In this document: positions 12,001 to 27,000 of the stretch, in pieces
Layout: each line of letters begins with the position of its first letter
Numbering within the stretch: the stretch's first letter is position 1
Origin: Hippophae tibetana
Taxonomy: Eukaryota > Streptophyta > Magnoliopsida > Rosales > Elaeagnaceae
Assembly: GCA_037013495.1 (NCBI GenBank)
Contig: CM072810.1
Coordinates: forward strand, 105,614,898-105,678,897
Length of the DNA stretch: 64,000 nt
Reading direction: 5' to 3'
Program-made: the position numbers and the translations under genes
Notes under the pieces: generated by a model
What the model saw: only the letters and a program-made list of their open reading frames with translations
The model's database searches: none
Told to the model about the DNA's origin: nothing

Positions 12001-15000
12001 AAGCCAAAGTTGCAGACGATATTGGTAAGGATTGTCCAAATATTTTCTAGAGGAGATCAATCTGCTCCTTGCTAAACAGGGTAGATTCAAGTGAAGCAGG
12101 TTTCCTTAGTGTGACCAGGTCTATGGCAATGGTCACACCAAGGTCTTCCTCTTCGGGGACGGTTGTCTGCATTCTGAGATTACTGGTGTCCTCGAACAGC
12201 CAGTGCAGACCCTTTTCTAGTCACTAAAATGGCAAATTGAGGACCCATCATTACCTTTTTCCAACTCTCCTCTTGGCAAACTTCAAAGAAGGCTTCACGA
12301 AGGCTCGATAAGGGCTTTATTTCTAGAATTCTACCTCACACATCATCAAGATCTTTGTTGAGCCCCATCAAAAATTTGAAAACCCATTTCTTTTTAGTAA
12401 TCTGTTTGTACAAGGTTCCGTCTGCTAGACACTTCCATTCGTGAACCTCAAAGAAGTCTAACTGTTGCCGACTCAAAGATGATTGAAGATGGAGGACGAC
12501 GGCGAAGTGGAAGTCGAAGGCAAAGTGGAAGATGATGATGACTAGGTAAACAGGAAGCGCCGAAGTAAAGGAAAACGACGATTGAGTACCTGCTGGGGGA
12601 AATGGGCTTGCGATGGTTGGGTTGATGTTCAGATGTCGTGATTGTTCAAAAATAGAACTATCCACGAAGAACTGTGATGTTCGTGGGAGATGAACCAGGC
12701 GGTGTCTGTGTTGTGAACAATGGCAAAAGTTGTTAACGGCTGTGGTTGAAGTTGCACGAGCCTTGATAATTGAAGTCTCGTGAAACTGATGGTTGAGGTC
12801 GCGCGAGATGCTGGCCACAGAACCAGAGGCTATGGAGAACGAAAAAAAACCAAAGACGACAACGATGGAGGCAGTGGGTAGAGATTAGCTCTCAGGTCAC
12901 TCAAATGGAATAAGCGCTAATGAATATCAGATTGGCTCTCGATTTCACTCAACTGAGAAATACTCTATTTCACTCAAATGGAAAAATACTCTGATACCAT
13001 AAAAAAAATTAAGAGAACTGAATATTACTTTTATTTTCTATGATGTGTATTTCAAATGTATGTATAGCAATATAAATAGAACTAGGAGTTGACAAATAGA
13101 ACACTAATCTAGCAATATAGTCAACTATTACAACCCTGTACAATCACTATTACAGCATGTACAACCACTAATCTACGACTAATTAAAAATAATATCTCAA
13201 AAATTCTACAGGAAGCAATGGAAAGAATATTTTATAACTGACCACTCCACAATCTTCAGAAACTTCAAGTTCCTTGAATCCACTCCGAGCACCAGTCTCC
13301 ATGTCAAACACAGGTATTTTTGTTCTTCTGCTGTTCCTTAAGTCATTGAAATTCTGCAAATGATTATATAAGATATTAATAGTACCTTAAGCAAATTCTA
13401 CAGCAAATCTCAACCAGATAAAGATGCTGTCCGTGCCAAAAAGTAATGAGAGATTGAGAGAATATCCTCCAGTAAACACTTCGGCCAAATACAAAAAAGA
13501 TATTAACTAATGACAATATTTGTAGCCTGCACTTATTTTACAATTTGCATATCCTTATTACCAGGGATGGAGGAGAAAATGCCATGCGGCATCATCAATC
13601 CCCCTTTATGTCCATCAAATTTTATTTTTTTTGGGACAGCCAAAAATTTGATAATTTTGGAAATATTTATAGAAGTTTTAACCTCAAGCTTAGATCAAAA
13701 TGATGTAAGCATTTCCTTATATTATATATTAGAAATAAGATGGAAAATGCTTAGATAAAATAAAACCTGATAAGTTTTTTATATATGTGAGCAGTAAAAC
13801 CAAGACGCCTAGTAACTATAATGTCCTTTCTGACTAGAATATTTCAAAGTAATCTATAAAATATGACTCAGGCAATAGCCACATTTGTAATTGCCCAAAT
13901 ATCAAAAGTTAAAATTCAGTTTTTTCTAAGTTTTGATAGATAGAAAACAATATTCCATGTGCAAGCTGCTTATATAATTCTTAAGAGATTGGAACTCTAA
14001 TGTAGGAAGGCCCCATTCCACGGTACGATATTGCCCGCTTCAGACCATAACTGCGAGTTTAACGTGCCGTAGCTATGACTCACTAGTTTAACGGGTCCTC
14101 GCGACTTTGCTTATGGAGTAAACCCAAAATGGGCCACACCATTAAAGAGAACACGCTCCTTATAAATACCTCACCACTTAACTTTCTAAGCAACGTGGAA
14201 TATGCTCGTGGACATTAACTGAGTTATACAACCCCCCTTAAAGAACCTAAGCTTACATGACCTAGTTGATTCATAACTCTGATACCATCCTATGCAAGAA
14301 GGTCCCACTCCACGGTACGATATTGTCCGTTTCAAACCATAACTACGAGTTCAACGCGCCATTAAGGCTTTGCTTTTAGGGTAAACCCAAAACGCACCAT
14401 ACCATTAGAGATAGCACATCCTTTATAAATACCTCACCACTTAGCTTCCTAAACAATATTGAATATGCATAGTGACTTTAACGGCACCACACTCATTTAA
14501 TAGTGTTAAATTTTAATATTTTATTAAGATTATGCATATTACAGCATGTGTATGCTTGGACGAAACACTCATCGTAAAATTTCTTTAACACGGCTACAAA
14601 GATTATGATTAATTAGCATTCTATCTGACCTAGAAGAATTTTGGTTTCACCCTGATTATTCAAAAAGAATTTCACAAAAGAGCTCAAAAAAAATTACAGT
14701 GAGACTATTAAATACTTCACCGTAAAGCAATGTTAATATTTGAAAAAATTAAACTAAAGAAATATGTTCCACATCCATATGTTTATTCTACAGGCTCTCA
14801 TAGAACCCAAAATACTAGCAGACAAAATATAATTGTGTTAGATGAGAGACACATTAAGATTGAAGTCTTACTTTTGACAGCAAAGACAAATCAAGTGAGC
14901 TGAAGTCATCATACTTGAAATCCTTTACACGTTCAGATTTATAATAGCTTTCCAAAGATACAACTTCACATCCAACTATATTTGCCATTTTGTGAGCCAA

Positions 15001-18000
15001 ACTAGTCTTTCCTGACCCACTTGGACCTCCTGTAACAACAAAATCAACATTATTATAAGAGATACATCTCAGAGCTAAAACAACTAAGCTGACGATTAAT
15101 AAGCCTTTTACATCCCATTCAATGAAATTAAGATAAAACAGTAGAAAATAATTTATATATCTAAACTTTGGTTGAAATTGAATATCTTTGAATCACAAAT
15201 ATAAAACACCTCGTATATATTTGAATGTGAGAAGATTTGGCCAAAAAACATTTACATGACACGGCCCAAAAGAACATACTCATGCGTATGAAGATGTCAA
15301 ACAATAGTGTGCAAACATGAAAACAAATATACATACATAATCATCTGTACAAATGTGTGTACAAATATATTAAACTTGTTCAGAAAAGCTACAAAACCAA
15401 GATTACTGCTGTATAAAATAGTCATTCAATTCTTAGCCAAACAAAATAGTCATTCATCTATAACAAAGATTTCCGTGTGATTTAGGATATAAGAACTAAA
15501 AATTACTATAAAGAACCACGAATACCTATGCTATGAAGTATGATGCACAAATGTCACAATTTTTATGGCTTTAGTATTTTATTCTGCAATAGAAATACCA
15601 ATTATTGACTTTAAGAATTGTGAAATTCAACCCTTTTTCTGCTCCCAAGAAAGCCATTAAAAGTACCCCAAACATTACTACAAGCCTGATGGCTTTGCCC
15701 TTGAGACTAAGGGAAAGGCTACGGGTTCAAGCTCTAGTATTCATTCAACATTGACTACACCAAACAAATAAACAAACAAACAAACAAAAAAATGAGCAAC
15801 CATTACTCATTCTAAAAAATCTCTTGTATGATGGGTTTTGGTTTCAAATTTCAAAATTTAGAATTTACTCTTCTTTAACTTTTAAATTATGCAAATGAAA
15901 TTTTTTCTTATAGACTCTGGAGCCTTTTTAAACGAATATCAAATGCTTATGATGTTTAGCACAAACATATAAGGACATTTTTTTAAAAATAAAGAAACAT
16001 AAATGGACATCAAGGATTTGATATTTATGCATCAAAAAAGAAAAATAGAAGGGATAAAAATATTCAAACTCAAGCGATGAAGTGATATTTAAAATCAAAA
16101 AATATGAAATCCTGCGACTCAGAACTCCAAATCTGAAGTTGCGGAAATATTTCTTTAGTTTCGATGAATCTCAAAATTTCAATTGATGTTAACCAGATAC
16201 TCAATTTTTCAAAAAAAAAATCAGAATATCAGTGTTTCTTTCATGGGATTGACTTATGATCTAGGTGGTATAACTCTCCACCCCCACCATCATGAACCAA
16301 AGTTCAAATCCCACCCTGTAATATTTCCTTTACGTAATAAAAACAAAAATGACTTTAGTATCTCTTAAAATTTTAAAAAAAATAAAACACTTATTAACCC
16401 TTAAAAGCACCAAATCAAGTCAATTAAACCCCTTGGATTTACACCATGCTGAAAACTGCTTAACAGCAAAGCTGACACACATAACCTCCCATCAACAAAA
16501 GGAACAGAAATAGGATAGGGAAAAGTGGGTTCAATTAAGTCCACTACCAATTCCAACGATGACTGGGAATCCATTATTCTCCAATAAAGCCTGAAGTAAA
16601 AGGCAGAAATCATAAGTTTTATATTCAATAAAATATGCACTAAAAACTTTCAAATTCTCATTACGGAAGTCCCAAAGTATGCTTCTGACCTGTATTGCTT
16701 GCACAGCTAGGAGCAATCCTCTATCCAAGTCATATGAATCAGGCATGGGAGCAAGCTTCATGGTATCCCTGGAAGTGGAAGGATCTGTGGTTGCTTCATG
16801 AGAGAAGTCTAAACATAACGAGTCCACAAAAATTGCCCAGAAGTATTACTGCCAGGCATAAGCAAAGTAATACAGCAACAGGTCAAAGATCGTACCAACG
16901 GCTGATTGATCAGCAGCGGGATCTGAGGAAATAAAATTCCATGTTTCCACTATAGGTTCCATTCTAGATTTTGTTGGAGAACGAGTCCATGGCTGAGATA
17001 GATCCTCAAGTGGAGTAACAAGTTTGGGAGTGACACGGATTGGCTTGGGTGCAATTAGTGCTCTGTCTTGATTGCTGGTTGGAGATGTATTTGACAAAGG
17101 TGGTGGGGTATTAAGACGAGGTACACCTGTAAAAACATAAATATGATCTGATCAGATGAGGAGAGAGTGAAAATCATTACTATTAAGGTAAGAAACAGAA
17201 AACACCAACTGGAAGGAACAAATGTATACAGGAGGATCAGACATCCTTCAAAGAAACAGCATAATGTACAAAAGTAAAATTAATAACGAGATACAATAAG
17301 CATAAAATAATCCTCCATGATCAATAACCATACTAAACATACTCAACCTTCACGAGACTTCAAAAAATAATACAAGAATATAGCTATAAGAAAATCTATG
17401 AATATCCAAAATGCCAACCCAATGACAATCTTGGAATGATGGTGATATAAGAGTTCCTTAGAGGCAAAACATTAAATTCCATACTGACTAAAAACCCTCT
17501 TCTCTCCCTTCTTCTGTCATTCCAGGCAATGCATACTTTCCTTCCCTTCAACTGCCAAAAAACCACCCATTCTTAAAACAAAATAACTAAACGTTAAGAA
17601 GGCATCAACAGCACATATCAACCAAACATAAAACTTGCTACACAGGTTAAAAACTTGTTGACACTCTGGAAATAAAGCAGAGTTCCCATATCATATTTGC
17701 CAGGCCCTCCCAATAAAAAAAAACTACATGTCATTAGCATTTGATCCTTGAGCTTCGGTCCATGTCAACAATTAAACTCTCGCATCTTTTTGACAGCCCA
17801 CTTTCACTTTTCATGAGCTAACATTGAAACTTCCAACAAGAGCAGAGCCCAGTTAAAAAAGACAGGTTACATAAAACTTACATGGTTGGAGAATTTAAAA
17901 TTAAAAAAAAAAGACAATAACTAGATAGAGGCAAGAAGACTAATGTCTGGCTCCAACCTTTTCTGTCAAGAATCATTTCCAAATATGACTTAATGATCCA

Positions 18001-21000
18001 AGGTCCATTGGTTCCCATCCTCAAAACTTCTTTTCCAACAGTCTACACAAAACAAAGGCAAAACAAATGGATTTTGAAGAGAAAGCAAGTAAAACTTCTA
18101 TACTTTGACCCAAGGAACCATGTCCCGACCATGTCATACCAATAATAGAATAATCTTGCTCTTTGAAAATAAAGAAGGTACAAATCATTTAGCAAAGATT
18201 TTGAACATTTCAAAAGACTAAGGTTATTGATGTATTCCAACAAATTCCAATATGAGTTTCCGAAATGCCCCATCAGTAGTACACTTTTGGATAAAAAAAT
18301 TGCATATTGAAGATAATTAAAGGCTACAGTAACATTACTAAGAATGTTAAGTCCACACCTTCCTATTTGTGCCCCTCAACACCATGAATGTTTCACCAAG
18401 GCTATCAATGGATTCAAGCGATATTGAGACATTATCATTATTTACTGAAGTAGACGCCCGTTTGTAGCTAACAACTACATTGTATCCCAAATCAAGCAGC
18501 CCGCCTAAAGTCATGCGTCCAACCTGCTTAAAATGTAAAGAAAAAACGGAGATAAGCTTTTAGATTTATTGTGTATCAAGTATAATAGAATTATATAAAC
18601 AAGAGATCAAGCCTTCCATGTTAATTTCAAGTACCAAATAACATCTCATTAAACATAACGCAAAAAAAAAGACATGAGGAATTCAATGTAAAAGAGATGC
18701 ACTCTCAGCTGTTTTTGATTGTTCAACAACAACAGCAAAACAGTTAAGTAGGCAGTAAACTAGTAATTATGTTGTAGATATTTAAATGAAACCATTACAT
18801 ATTGACCTCAGAGTCCATGCTCTTACTCGCAACATACAACTCAAAAATAGAGAGCATGATAATGCAGGATACAACTTTTCACCCAAATAAAATAACTTCC
18901 ATGCGCCATCAACATTGCAAGAGCATCTTTCTGAACTGTTGAATCAAACAAGATGGGAATGACTTGGGAAGCACATATCCACGGGAAAATAATGTCTAAA
19001 GAAACATGAGGAAAAAGATGTTTGACAAAAAATAATAAAATAACTGGCTGCCACTAAAGGGAAGAAGCAGAGACAACCAACAGGTGGCACTAGTAGTTCC
19101 TCACTAAGATCCACTTAAGCATCCTAGTAACTGCTCAAAATACCCTTTGAGGCAAAGAAATGCACAGTACCTGTCACAGCAGCTTCAACTCTCATCGTAC
19201 CAAAGGCAATGACAAATAATAAATATGACAGTCAATTCACTAATATTTGCTGTAGTATCTAACAGTAAATGAACAGTAAAGAAACAAAGAAAAGGTAGAA
19301 CGCACAAGAGTAACAAGCCATAGTCACTTAGAAGGACTAACAAATATGACTATCAATTCACTAATATTTGCTGTAGTATCTAACAGTAAAGAAACCAGGA
19401 GAAAATAGAACGCACAAGAGTAACAAGCCATAGTCACTTAGGACTCCTGTTTAGGAAATCAATTGTGTAAATACAACTTTCAAGGCATGTGAGGAGAATG
19501 CACGAACCAAACAACTTCCAATTGTAACTGAACTTAGCCCAACTGGTGTACCACACAATAGACGTGTAGGAACCAGAGATAATCACACAATAGTCAGCTC
19601 AAATCAAAATGTGGAAAAACACCCAATTCACACAAATTGATGAACCAATTCACACAACAACTCAAAATCCACAGACATGAGAGATGGTACATGAAAGTGC
19701 CAGAATCTGGTGACAGGAATTTTCCCAGCTCATAGGTGTTACTGTTGAACCAAAAATCAGATCATTGGGTGCACGAGGGCCAATAGAGAAAAAATAACCC
19801 CAATCCTATTTAGAAGGATCAAATTAAATTTTTCCAAAAGTTGCATGTTGGGTGTAAATTGTGCTGAAGACAGTGTGTTATCTATAGCCAATTCTCAGGG
19901 TTTTGAAGTTAGGACTGGCTATTGAAATATTTAGGTCTACTTCAAGGGAAAATCCAAGGCAAGTACAATTTGAGTCACCATCATTAAGAGATTTAAACAA
20001 AGGTTGGCATGACTTACTTCTCTAAAGGGGGCCGTTTAACTTTGATAAATCAAGTGGTGTCAAGCTTCAAACTTACTACCTATCAATTATCAATTTTCAA
20101 GACTCCAGTGGGAGTGGCAAAAAGATTTGACAAATTAATATTTTTTGGGTAAGGTGTTAATGAAGAGATTAAAAACTTTTTGGTTAATTGAGAGGTTCAA
20201 AGACTAAAGGAAAAAGGAGAGGATTACGCATTCAAAATCGCCATTTGGACCAAAATGCTCCAATGAGTATGTTGTCTTTAACTTAGGGTTGACATTTCAA
20301 ATTTCTAAGAAACTTGAATGATTAGAAAGTTTATAAATTCTTAAGCATGATGCCAAGTTTGGAAGAAATAACAATCAAAGTCAATAAAAGTGATAAAAAG
20401 GTATGAATTAAGCATTCATCTAGATAATTCTTATGTAAATCTTACTTTGAAGTTCTTGTGCATGATCCAAGGGTACATGTTTTCGATCACCGTACCTCAT
20501 TGCAGAAGTGTCCAAGCCCAGCTAAAGTTAGGGTGTTGAAATTGTTGATTGTTGTTGAAAGGTGAATAGAAATGGCCAAGTCCAATCAAAGTTTACAATT
20601 TTTTGCCCATTTCTTGGTACACGTTTTGCAAGAATAGTTCAGAAGAAATTATGTTCAATTCATGTGGCCCAACTTACAAATGTAAGTGAAGTACAATGAG
20701 CTATTTCAAAATCATGTCAATCTTTGTTACACGTGCATGGAGGTGCATGGAGGAGTACGAAGCTAAGAAGGCTTGGGTCTTGTGGAATACTGAAGTGGAA
20801 GCAATTCTTTATGCATTGTGGATAAAGAGGAATTAGTAGAATTATTATGATATTGAGAATCGTACAAATTATTTGTGGCAAAAAATTTTGATTTTGGCTT
20901 CTTCATTGGCAATCAGTATCTAAGGAGTTAAACAGTTATTCCTAATTTCTTATAAGTTTTAATTTGGAAGCTTTTATATATCCCAATTTAAGGTGGAGTT

Positions 21001-24000
21001 TTGTTAAGGATAGTTATCTTTGATATAGTAGCATTTACTTTTTTAGTGGATTGAAGGTCCACTATTTGAATATTTGTGCCTAATTATTAATACAATGTGA
21101 TGTTTCTTATATAAAACATAAATAAATAAAATTCTTTTGTTATTTTAATCAATAAATGGGTCAAGTCACCATTTTCCATCAGATTCTTTGATGAAATGAC
21201 AACTTTGTACAATTACTTGTGTTTAGATGGTGATTCTCTTTCAAAAATATATCTAATGTTGTATAGTCTTTTTGTTTGGATAAAAGGCCCCAGTAAACAT
21301 GTTTTCACCAAAGAGTTAGAATCTTAGATTTAGAATAAACTTAAATGATTGAAAAGTTGATGACTGTGTAAATTCAATGTTAAGTTTGGAAGGAATAACT
21401 ATCAAAGTCAGTATTGATAGAATGATATGGATTACTGAGTCATCGAGTAGTTTTTCATGTAAATCTTATTTTGAGCTTCTAGTGGATGATCCTAATATAT
21501 TAGATTTTGATCACTATGATTAAATGTGTATGTGTCTAGTCCAAGTAAAGTTAAGATGTTGAAGTGGCTAATTGTTCTTAGTAAGGTCAACACAACGAAT
21601 CGAATACAATCAAAGTTTTCAAAACTTTGTTTTTCACCTCATTGTTCTTTGTAAAAGAAGTTCAAAAGACATTAATCATTTATTTCTACATTGCTCAATT
21701 GCGCATAATTTTGGTCTAAAGTACAAAGTAACATGGTTGTTCAATGAGTCATCCCAGGATCTTGCAAAAATTTTGTTGCTAGAAAAATTTAACTTGCATG
21801 AGAATAGTACAAAAGCTAAGAAAGCTATAGTGTTGTGAAGTTGTGAGATAGGAGCAATTCTTTAGGTATTGTGGATTGAGAGCAATAATAGAGTTTTAGA
21901 GGAAATCCAAAATGATAGTGAGATTTTATGGAAAGTTTCATTTTTGGCTCCATTGTAGGCTTCTCAATTTCTTTCAAACTATAATTGGGAGCTTACTTAT
22001 CTTAAGACTATGTGTTGGGTTGTGTAAAGATTAGACTTTTTTTAGTTATTTTTTCTTCAAGTGGATTGCTTATCCACATTTTGTACTTTTGTCACTATTG
22101 TTATATATAAATATAATATGATGTTTCTTACAAACAAACAAAAAAAGTGCTATTTTCGTAACGCTATTAAGTTTGGTGATACATTTGTAACAAATAATGC
22201 TCGGTGGCAAAAATTTATGTTTACTCCTTAAAAAATTACATACTTATGTGTCAAGCAGAAATCATAGAAACAAGGAATAAGGAGTTGGTGATTATTGTGA
22301 CAGTATTAATTTACTTTAAGTGCAATTTTATAAAATAAATGAATAAATCGAGAAGACATGTCTTACCTCAAATTCCGCTTTGGGCCTGATAATGAAATTT
22401 TTGTCAACAATCCTCTGGTCGCCAAGAGATAGATAATATCTAATGCCAGATTGGCGCACCTTGATCCAGTCGTTTATCCTTGCTTCTTCACTGGCTGAAG
22501 GAGGTCTAAGGTACATCTCAATGAAACTGGAATAAAACTCTTTATAAGGAACTTAAATGCAATATTCTCTAGAAAATCCAAAAAAGCATTAAAATATCAT
22601 TGTTCATGAGTATCAATCTGAGCATGCTTACGTATCAGTTTGGGTCTCGTATCCTTGAAAGGAGTAATCTGAAGGCTGTAACAAGTACTTTAAACTTTAG
22701 TAAAACTAGTCAAAGTGGTAAATAACATCCAATCCGCAACTGCAGAATGTAACAAACAACATACATGGTTTGCATAAACCACAGTCAAAGTAGAAAACTC
22801 GACAATAAGATAAAAGAAATCCAAACAATGTAAAAGAAAAGCAGACTCGGATGCAACATGTGATCCAAATATATATCAGAGAGTAAGTCTAGGAGACTTC
22901 ACCATGCAAAACCTAAGACAGTTGTCCAATTATGATATACTTGCAACTGGGAGAGTTAGAGTAGGATATAAAAGAAACATAACCCTGACATAGCAATAGA
23001 TATCACATGCATCCAAGTGATCTATCAGTGACATCTTTCTTTATGTGTAATATAAGAAGCTATTTCCTTTGCTTTACTACTCTTCACTACCTTTCAACAT
23101 GGGTATACCTATTCTACTTGCCTCAATGGAGCAATGTTTTCCAGCGTTTGATAACAAAAGGTATATAAATCAAAATCAACACATAAGACTAGTAGAAGAC
23201 ACAAAAATCAAAACAAAATACCAATAGAATACACGTGTCTTTTCAACTTGGTAATCCTTCATTGGTTACTTACTGCCATGCCATATATTGTTAAATATCA
23301 CACTTCTATCAACTTGGATTTAATAACAGTGGGTAAGACATAAATAACAATTAGAATAAAAGGGCGTTAAAAACAAGTCAGAATACATCTTCAAGAGTTG
23401 AAAGCTGAAAACTGTGGTTTGCTCATTATTATTGAATTAGCATATTCAGGAAAAACATGATATATCAAACATCATTCCTTTCCTCATCAACAAACCAACA
23501 TCATTTCAACCATGGTGAACAAGCTGACAACCTGCTCCCTTTCCCAACTAGAAACAAGTCCAGCCTTAAAGAAAATTCACTATTTTTGGCTCCTATAAGT
23601 CTCTAAGATTCAAGCTATGAAAATATCTTGTATCATAAGTAAAATTGTAGAGACTTTGATTAATATTATTCTTTAACTCTTATGATCATGAATACTAAAA
23701 TACTCCATAAAAGTAAAACCACTCAAACTAGTCCTCTTACCCAGATTACATGGTGTTCGAACATCATCATGAGAGAACATATGGGTGAAAAGCACAGTAA
23801 ACTCCACACGTTTCAATTAAATCATTTAAAAGCATGCAAGTTACGTGGTTCAAGAAAAACGCATATGAGAAACCTCCAATTTAATGCATTGACCATCAAC
23901 TGCAACAACATAATAGATGTATACAGACCTCACATCTACACTTTAGCTTGTAGATTGCCTCGCGAAATGACGAGACAAAGCTGTTGTTAATTCTAATCTG

Positions 24001-27000
24001 CAAAGCAAATCCAGTATGTAGATATTTAAAGATCACACAATGGCTGTTAGCAAGATAATTTTCAAGGATAATCATATGATAAGTAAGAAGAAATAAACCA
24101 GCAATACATACAAGAAGATTCTTAAAAGTTCTAAAATCAGAGAAACTTGTGAGGGGAGACGGCCTTCCCAGCTTTTCCCTAGCTTTTCAAAATCAGAGGT
24201 AAGAATAGTGAGTATACCTGTGCATGGTGTAGGTCCGGCTCAATGTGTTTTCTAAACAATGGGAAAATGCTGTCGATGAGGTAATCTAGGGAACAAGAAT
24301 CTCCTATATCATATCGAACTTTGGAAAGAAGACTGAAATGAACACCACCAACCTAACATATTAAAACAAATGCTAAGCATTGTGGTATTGTCTTGACATT
24401 TAGCTAAAAACCCTAGAAAGCATCAACGAAAGAAAACATGGGAACTCAAAATTACCACTGCAACTCGGATATCTAGCCACGAGCGTAATTTTGCATGCAA
24501 AGCATAGGTACCATCAACTATTACCTTCACAATGTGCAAGCAAGTCAACTCATAGCTATCAAACTTGCCATACTAAATCTAGTTCAGACATCCTTACCAC
24601 ACCAGAAGAAGCACTCTTTATTGATTTTGAACCAAGACGTTTCTTTTGTTGATAGTCAAACAATGGGATCAATGTATCTTCACCTTTCGTCAAATCCTAA
24701 TTCCAACACAAAAGCTTTTAGTAAAAGCTTCCGCCTAAACCTATTTTATATTTTAATATGTAACAAGCATAAAAGTTTTTTGGCATACATAATTTATAGT
24801 CACACTAACTATGTTCAAACTCAATCACTCCGAGAATCACCACAATATTTTCTTAATCAACCTAAAATTTACTAGTGAAATATTTATATAGTTAAAATTT
24901 ATAAACGTTTTGGATTTTATATCTAGCAAACTAAATGCGCCATGAATCAGCTCAATTCATGGCGAGCTTTAGCCAATCTCACTTCCTTAAAATTTTAAAC
25001 GAGAATAGCTCAATTCAAATCATTTTTAAGGGATTTGACTGAACGAAATGAGCAAGCCCATTTAGACAAAAAGTTAATGAAAAAGAAAGAACAAAAATAT
25101 TCCACAAAATAACATTTTAATAATAAATAAATAATAACCAAAATCATATGAAATAGAAGTTTGACAGTGAATCAAATATTAGAACGTAACAGTTTTTTAA
25201 TATTAGAAAGTTGAATCCTATTTTTGTCTAATGAGAAGAAATTGCAAATTTGATAAAAAGGTGAATTAGGTAAGCATTTAAAGTTTGTTTTTCTTTTTTA
25301 AATGAATATTTGCATAATAAATGGTTTCAAATAAAATATAAAAAGCAAAATTCATTAGTTAACTAAGGCAAATGGTGTGCACCCTGAAACTATCTCAGTT
25401 CATTTAATTTCATAAGCACAACTCCTTAGTTCATTGGATCGAACCTAAATGAATTGAGTTGGGCCAAAGGCAAATCATAAAATATCAGTGGTTGAGAGGT
25501 ATGAGATCAAAACCATTTTGAAGATTATAACAATATTTTCATTGGCTTATTTTGCTGGCATGCCAACTCTTTTGAACCGTCTAACAAGATTCCGTTTTAA
25601 CTTACAAATATGTCACTCGTTTCATGCACATGGAACTGCAGGTCATGAATTTTCTAAGGGGTAGCATATACAAACCTCAAGGTTTTGAATTAGCGTATCA
25701 AAATCAATTAACTCCAAATCATTCCCTTCATCAACTCCAATACGGTAGTTCTCCATTGATATTACTGTACAGCCAATAACTGACGCCACCTTTTCTGCTA
25801 AGCTTCAGGAACCACTAGAACTCCATTAGAGAAAGCCAGAAAAATACAAAGAGGTAGAAGCAACAGCATTTCCTGTACAATAATTTATAGATACCTTGAT
25901 TTACCAGAACCACTAGGACCACCAATGCCAACAGTAACAAGACCCTCTTTTTTTAATCTGAGTTCTTGAATGGACTTTACCAACAAATAATAGCCATGAT
26001 CAAAAGACTGCACCATTTCAACCATGCAATAATTAGAATTTGTCCATAAATTCTCACAAACCGTTCTTGAAAATAGGCTTTAAATAAAAGTAAATGTTCT
26101 CATGTTAATTTAAATATATAAATTAGTTTGATGATAAGCATTTCTTATGACACTGTTAAAAATAAATGGCCAATACCATAACAAAAGGACAGGTAGTAAT
26201 CCAGTTGTCACTTCAGTAACAGGTTTTTAAAAGATATAACTGAGCATTACCAAAAACAATATGATATCATTTACAAACACTCAATGCAATGTAAATCAAC
26301 TTGGTGATCTAAATTAGGTTGATATAAAACCAATTTCCGGTGCAAAAAAAAAATGCTTAGATTTTGAGGAAGCAAAATAAAAGAAACGAGACATGAGATC
26401 CCTTAAATAAATTCGTAAAATTACAGTGATTTTATTCAGTAGTTACCAGGGGCAGAATTATAGCAGGGCCAAGGGTGGCCATGGTCCCCCTTTAGAAAGT
26501 TGTTATTTACTTTATTTATGTAGTTTAATAACATAACATAACCCCTTCACAGATAAAGGTTCATTTTCAGCCCCCTTCCATGTGATGCACAGGTATTTTT
26601 TGTATAATAATATATATATATATATATATGTTTTTCGCATGTTTAAAAATTCGATGCACGTATGTTTTTTTATAACTCAAAAAACATATGTTTTTTAAAG
26701 GAGGTTAAAAGTTAAACTATATGAATAACTGGGTCATATAAAAACTGGAGAGAATTTCTATTATGACTTATAAATACATTTAAATGGGTAAAGAAGTATT
26801 ATGGCCTGCCAAAATTAGTGCACGTTGAGCCCAAGACCATTCTACCTCTTTTTTATTTCTTAAAGTCTTAAAGTCAAACCATGAAATTCAATACAAAATC
26901 ACTTTTTATCACAACTTCGGACATACAATGACCATATTTTTTGTTTTATTTTTCTTTAATTTGAAATTAATATCAAGATTCTCTCCATCAATTCTATATC

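Larger units (their letters stand above)
8334..13210 (-). mobile_element. Complete but defective Ty1/Copia element in kinase-gene intron 16
   Basis: The 4877-bp element has both LTRs and is flanked by GGAAG on both sides (8329-8333 and 13211-13215). On the minus strand it reads LTR (13210-13000), a primer site TGGTATCAG (12999-12991) complementary to initiator tRNA-Met, a polyprotein remnant, a purine tract next to 8528, and LTR (8527-8334). It lies in the same orientation as the host gene. Without it the intron would be about 288 bp. Frameshifts, stops, a lost gag N-terminus and a changed integrase residue make it non-autonomous. Confidence 0.95.

Noticed and set aside
12336-12818. 160-residue ORF as an independent gene
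   Set aside because: Its C-terminal part is Copia gag and it lies just inside the element's primer site; it is retrotransposon leader and gag remnant.
14268-14287. tRNA-like sequence (GGTATCAGAG and similar, also at 12991, 51190 and 57479)
   Set aside because: These are retrotransposon primer-binding sites complementary to a tRNA 3' end, not tRNA genes; no cloverleaf can be drawn around them.
23682-23990. 102-residue plus-strand ORF
   Set aside because: Shadow of intron 7 and exon 7 of the minus-strand gene; no family resemblance.
24495-24875. 126-residue plus-strand ORF
   Set aside because: It overlaps two well-supported minus-strand exons of the kinase gene and has no recognisable domain.
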